From Heterobasidion occidentale (lineage: Eukaryota; Basidiomycota; Agaricomycetes; Russulales; Bondarzewiaceae), in the NCBI GenBank assembly GCA_039111635.1, contig JBCAQO010000014.1, forward strand, positions 1,302,001 through 1,366,000: a stretch of 64,000 nucleotides of DNA, in the 5' to 3' direction. Positions 59,346 through 64,000 of the stretch are shown here, in pieces; positions within the stretch are counted from its first letter, which is position 1, and each line of letters starts with the position of its first letter. A program made the translations under genes and the position numbers. A model generated the notes under the pieces. It saw only the letters and a program-made list of their open reading frames with translations, was not told the origin of the DNA and did no database searches.

Positions 59346-62300
59346 GAGGAAGGAAGACAGAGAGGCAATCGAAGGAGAGCCAGGGGGCATGGGACGCCGG
59401 CTGTAGTCCCAACATGCGCTCAGTTTCGTCGAACCAGGCCGTGAGCCGCCATCAGAAGAAAAATCTTTTTGCATGCCGGCAGCCCGGCGCACTCTCTGCA
59501 CATTGGGCTATCGCCCTCGTCCAATCCCCCAGCGCCACTGATCACACCGGCTGCTGATCCGGTCCACCCCGGCTCCCGTGTCTGGAGGAATGCGAACACT
59601 CACGGAGGATTACTAGACGAGAGAGCCTCCTGGCGTAGGTGCAATCCACGCGAGGGTCGACGGTGATCAGACGATGTGGTAAACGTCCTCGAGGTGTGCC
59701 ACCGATGCTCGGCGCGGGACGCTTCAACCGTGGTTCGATGACTCTCAAAACCAGGAGGTGCGATGAGGTATAGCAAGTAGAGGTTGCGGGGGAGGGTTCT
59801 AGGGGGTATTAGGGCAGCTGGTCAGACGGTGTGGGGATGGGGTGGAGGAGGGTGGAGAGGACAGGGGCGTAGCGCTGGGGGTATATATGCGGTCGGTGGA
59901 ACAGGAACAAGACAAAAGTCTGTGATCTGAGAAATTTTGTGGCGGACGTGAATGTAGCGCTTTTGCTGTCTGTCAGAGCGGTGCGGCGGGGCGCCAGCCT
60001 CAAAAGGCCACAAACCGTGGCTCCGAGACGAGACGCTGACCAAGACAGCTCCATCCCGGCCCGAGCCCATGCGATCTGGCCCTCGCCGCCAGCCGGCATC
60101 GGCGACTCCTCAACAGTCCACCATCGGCGGTTTCGCCTTGCCATGGCTCTTGTTGCGCGCGGGCGTAGGCGGTCGGTCCTCTCCTCCCCACCTCCGCCGC
60201 GTTCCATGCAAGCAACAATTCAAGTCCCTGCGCGTTTCTGCACTACACCGATATAGAAGGCTCCAGGCTGCTCCTATTTGCACCGTTGGCTGGCAGATCG
60301 AGACAGCCTCCTTGGATGCGCACCGTGGGCATGCTATCTCGTCCAATCAGTCACCTGCGTACGGACGTCCTGGCAAGTATGGGCCTTCCACCTCTTCTTC
60401 GGCTCCTCCGACGCTTTGGGCCTGCGAATCGAGCGTCCTACCAGATCTGCTGTCTCCTTCACGTGTCTATCGTCCCAGCTGCCCATTTCCTAAACAACCT
60501 CGCCGCAAACCTGTCTCCTTCCCCTGTAGTTACTTTCCCTCCAAGGGCCTTTCGGACCTTGTTTGATAACACGCCCGAACTCGTCCCCCTGATTCCAGCG
60601 ATCTGTCCAGATCGCTTTCGCTACGGGGCTCTTCATCTCCCAAGCATCTCCCTTGCCTTTCTCAAAGATGCTTCCACAGACATCTGGTGGTGCGGAGATG
60701 CCTTGCCTGCTCCAAAGATGTCGCTACTCGTACTAGTCTTTACCGTTAACGATATGTCACCGCTCCACAGTCATCTATCGGTTGGGTACCCGAGAAGAAC
60801 CATCTGGACACTTTGCACGCTTCGCACCACTTGCTGTGCTGCCCTGTGGTTTTCATCTCGTGGCTGCGGGCTTCTCCAGCACCCATGCTCCTCACCTGCT
60901 CAACTCGTGGCGTGCCGCATAAGCACTGACGCTACTTACTCCTCTCCTCCAGCTCCGCATCGTGAACGAATGGCCCCTTGATGCAAAGCATGCCAGAGAC
61001 GGATGAGCTCGATAGGACTGCGCGTTGCGTCGTACCCAAAGGGAGATGTATCCCCGTTTCTGATGAGCTGGGACACGTCTGGCACACCTCTGAGCCGGGC
61101 TACTCTGTTTTTCCCGTCCCATTTGAATCCGTTCCTCCCGCAGTCGTGTACAGACTTTTTTTTTCTCTTCTCTTTTTTGAAAACCTCGTGCATCGCTCGA
61201 CAGGTCGGGCTGGAAACGCCATTGCCAATGTTTGCGGAACCACGTCGCGCACAGCTTTCGGCAGTGTCTCGAGATCTCACAGTCTCACAGTCTAACACTC
61301 GTTCGATCCGCGTCGTCAGAGCGCGGAGTCTCGCAGGCCCTTGCGAACATCGTGCGCTTTCATTGGTACGCGCGATCATGGTGAGCAGATCATCCGTCGT
61401 CACTGGACTTTTCACACATCACAAAGACAGGCAGGGTGAGGCTTTGAGGGTGGATGGGACGTTGGAGCGACACATGCGTGGCTTCTCCGCCGTACAGCTC
61501 TGCTGCGTAGTGTTCCTGTTGAATCGCTCAACTTCGTTCGATGCCGCGGCCGAGGACGATGACCAGTATCGAGCACAGCATGCATACGCATCGCCAATGA
61601 CCGCAGCAGGCCGTTTGCTCAGTTACGCTCATGGTGCTTAATGGTCAGTATTCGGCTACTTGTTTTCCAGTCACTTCTTTCCCAACGTTCCATTGACCTC
61701 TCTTTCGTGCATGAACTCACGAAATGACGCTTAGCGACGTACACATCCGCACCGCCTTGCTCCTCGATCCCTTGACCCGACTGCGCTCCGGCGACATCGA
61801 TTCTCCTACGTGCATCGTTCCGAATGTGCATTAGCGGGTACAAGTGAAATCGTGAGTGACTGCATTCCAGTCCCCGCGCGACATCTCAATTCACCCGCAC
61901 CGTTGAGCCGCATCCATGATCCGTCTGTATCCTAGCTCCAGCCCCGTGTCGCCCGAGCTACGCAACCCCGTCGACACGTCCAGCTCGTGCGCTCTGGATC
62001 CGAGAGCCCATCCCGATGATCCACCTGTTATTCCATGAGCAAGCCACTTACACATCCATGATTCCGCACACCACAGCCACGCGCCGTGACGCCCGCCTCT
62101 TGACGGGCGCAGATGCCCCATTAGTCGGGGCATCATCCCCAAGTCATGCCTGCGTAACGACGCGGCGCCGACTGACAGCCTGCATATCTGCGACGTCCAA
62201 GCGCGTGCGGTCAGCGACCGCTGGACGCCGGAGCGGCGCGCGTGCCCCTGCCCCTACAGCTGCCAAACCAAGCTAGCCCCAGATCCCGACACCTGTAGGC

Positions 62301-64000
62301 GCGTCGTGCGTGTTTGTTAGGCGTTTCCCGTGTACGTTTGCGCTCGCCCATCAGACAAAGAAGATTGACCGCATCTGCGAGGCTCGTGTTCGAGGTATTG
62401 CCCCTGCCACCGAGCGAGACCCGACCCTGCTGATACTGATATTTTCGTGAGGTTCTGACGCTCCGCTCCATGCCACCGCGATACGTGTGGCATCACAGGC
62501 GTCATGATGCGGCATCATTCCCTACTTATAAGTATCTGAATGCACCGCCACGATCGCCAACATCTCTCACTCCATCTCCCAGTGCATCAGCCCGCACTCC
62601 GGCATAGCATCCAGATACACACACAGGCACTCCCCAGCGGGCTGTTGGGAATCTGGGATTGGCGCTGCTCTTCAGCGGCTCTTGGGCGCGCGTCACGTCG
62701 GGACGTGACCTGGGGCGTGACGTCGGCGCAACTTTCTTCTCGCCGTTTTGCGCCCTTCTGATTGAGTTGAGATGCTCCCAGAAGGTTTTTTCTTTGCCCT
62801 CAGGTGCCTTGTGGGTCCGCCATAGCACCCTGTGTGGGCGCCGTATCTGTGACGTCACCGACCCTGCGCCCCAGTGCCCCATTCTAGGGGTTTCCAGATC
62901 GTCGGTGGAACGTCCCAGATTTTGCTTTTCTTCGTCCATTCATCAGGATCTTAGCCGACCTAGAGCTGGTGAGTCATGGTTCTGTCAGCGCAGTGGGATG
63001 GGTGAACAGGCGAGCAAGGAATCGGATCCTGTACGCCCTTGGGTTTCGAGGTTTTGCGCGCAAATGCGAAACAGAGCTCGGAGTTCCGGCCAGCAACATG
63101 TATTCATAGCGAAATTTTGGCCCCAGTTCGCCCTCCGGGACTCACGGTGCCCGAGAGAGGCGGTTGGTATTTCACGGGTCGGACATCCTTTTGGGGGCCC
63201 GAGGCCGCACGAAGGTTCAGACAGATATACATACAGGATCGCAGCGCCTGTTTTTTTTTGTGTCCCGTCGAGGACACGGGTCCCGGTCAGCACCCCCAAT
63301 TCCTCGCGATTCGTCCGGATTCTCCGATCTCGAAGATACGCCGCTCGGCCCCAGGGCGTTCCCACCGGCCCTATCCGTGTCGCGTTCGTCCCCTTTTCGG
63401 ATCGATTTTTGGAGAAGGCCATCGGCGCATCGCACGCTGTCCTCGACCGACGCTTCGCGTGAGGGTTTTCTTTCGGGTTCGGGTACGGGTTTCGATTGTC
63501 GCGCGTCGATTATTATCGCTGACTCGAGGGATGAGACGCTATCAGGCGGCGGGCCAGGGACAATGGCGAAGGGCGATGTGCAGAAGCGCGGCGCGCGATC
63601 TCAGCCCTCAGTGCCTATTCCCTTCACTCACGCAGACCCTGCACGAATCCGATTGTCCTCGGGCGTTGCCCACGCACTGATCGTGCACTGGCAGCTTCGA
63701 TCTTCGGAGCGTGGCTGGGGTTGCGTCGTTCTGGCGAGACTTCGGGCTGAGACAAGGGCTGATGACGCCATCGCGAAGGGCTGCTCAGGACCGCCCGCCA
63801 CTGCCACTGAGTGCAGACCCTCAGGGCCAATCCCATGCTGCGCTCCCTCTACGTACCGTATATGGGCCAACGTGCACCAGCACTGCCTGCCTGCGCGGAT
63901 ATCTGCGTCCTGCGTCCTCGCGATAGCGCGCTGCTCGCCGTGGAACGTGTCTCGCCATTGATATGTATCCGTCCCCAACAGCGGCCATTGGCGCACGCCC
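59346..64000. other. GC-rich region with no supported gene
   Basis: Several frames of 200-270 codons are open on the plus strand (about 60286-60981, 61003-61641, 62659-63961). They overlap one another, are rich in Arg, Ser, Pro and Cys and show no motif, so I do not call them. No tRNA, rRNA or repeat array recognised. Confidence 0.45.

Noticed and set aside
60286..60981. 231-codon open frame on the plus strand
   Set aside because: No recognisable domain or exon chain, overlaps another frame of similar length, and residue usage is unlike the real genes here.
62659..63961. Two overlapping plus-strand frames of 267 and 265 codons
   Set aside because: They overlap in different frames with no conserved motif; best explained by few stops in GC-rich DNA.

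Overview
This window reads as nuclear DNA of a wood-decay basidiomycete (Agaricomycetes, possibly Polyporales). Genes are cut by many short introns with GT..AG borders and exons as small as 9-10 nt. The content includes a secreted class II manganese peroxidase, a family GH29 alpha-L-fucosidase, a PTS1-tagged acyl-CoA/4-coumarate-CoA ligase and a tRNA with a short intron. All exon borders were worked out by eye from reading frame, splice sites and family conservation; no database search was possible. Two 100-N scaffold gaps lie at 269-368 and 36156-36255.

Layout. 1-268: the 3' part of an unknown multi-spanning membrane protein, cut by the window edge and by a gap. 1.4-21.3 kb: an array of six paralogous major-facilitator transporters of the allantoate-permease (Dal5/Tna1-like) type. 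Copies 1, 2, 4, 5 and 6 are on the minus strand and copy 3 is on the plus strand. Copy 1 has a nonsense codon and copy 3 has frameshifts. Copies 4-6 are recent tandem duplicates of about 3.3-3.4 kb that share a GC in place of a GT splice donor. 22.0-24.0 kb: an apparently intact 17-exon manganese peroxidase (362 aa). 26.2-28.8 kb: a GNAT acetyltransferase facing a purine nucleoside permease (NUP) family protein. 29.6-32.0 kb: an 11-exon acyl-CoA ligase ending in ARL. 33.25 kb: tRNA-Glu(CTC), followed by a repeat-rich spacer with a tRNA-like element.

34.0-40.3 kb: a complete 19-exon GH29 alpha-L-fucosidase (821 aa). It is preceded by a near-identical copy of its 3' half that ends exactly at the second gap, most likely unmerged assembly redundancy. 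41.6-44.3 kb: a microbial-type PARG-domain protein that lacks the usual catalytic glutamates, divergent from an ALY/REF-like RRM protein. 44.6-49.9 kb: three tandem copies of an OTT_1508-like fungal deaminase, all broken by different lesions. 50-58.1 kb: no gene I can support. 58.1-59.2 kb: a PHO80/PCL-type cyclin with a probable homopolymer frameshift. 59.3-64 kb: GC-rich sequence with no gene I can support.

Functionally, the peroxidase (lignin oxidation), fucosidase (glycan trimming), CoA ligase (aromatic or fatty acid activation in peroxisomes) and organic-solute transporters fit a saprotroph that degrades plant material. There is no sign that they form one dedicated biosynthetic cluster. 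The most notable structures are the two tandem families (transporter and deaminase) undergoing birth and death, and a CACGTG motif kept at nearly the same distance upstream of four transporter copies.
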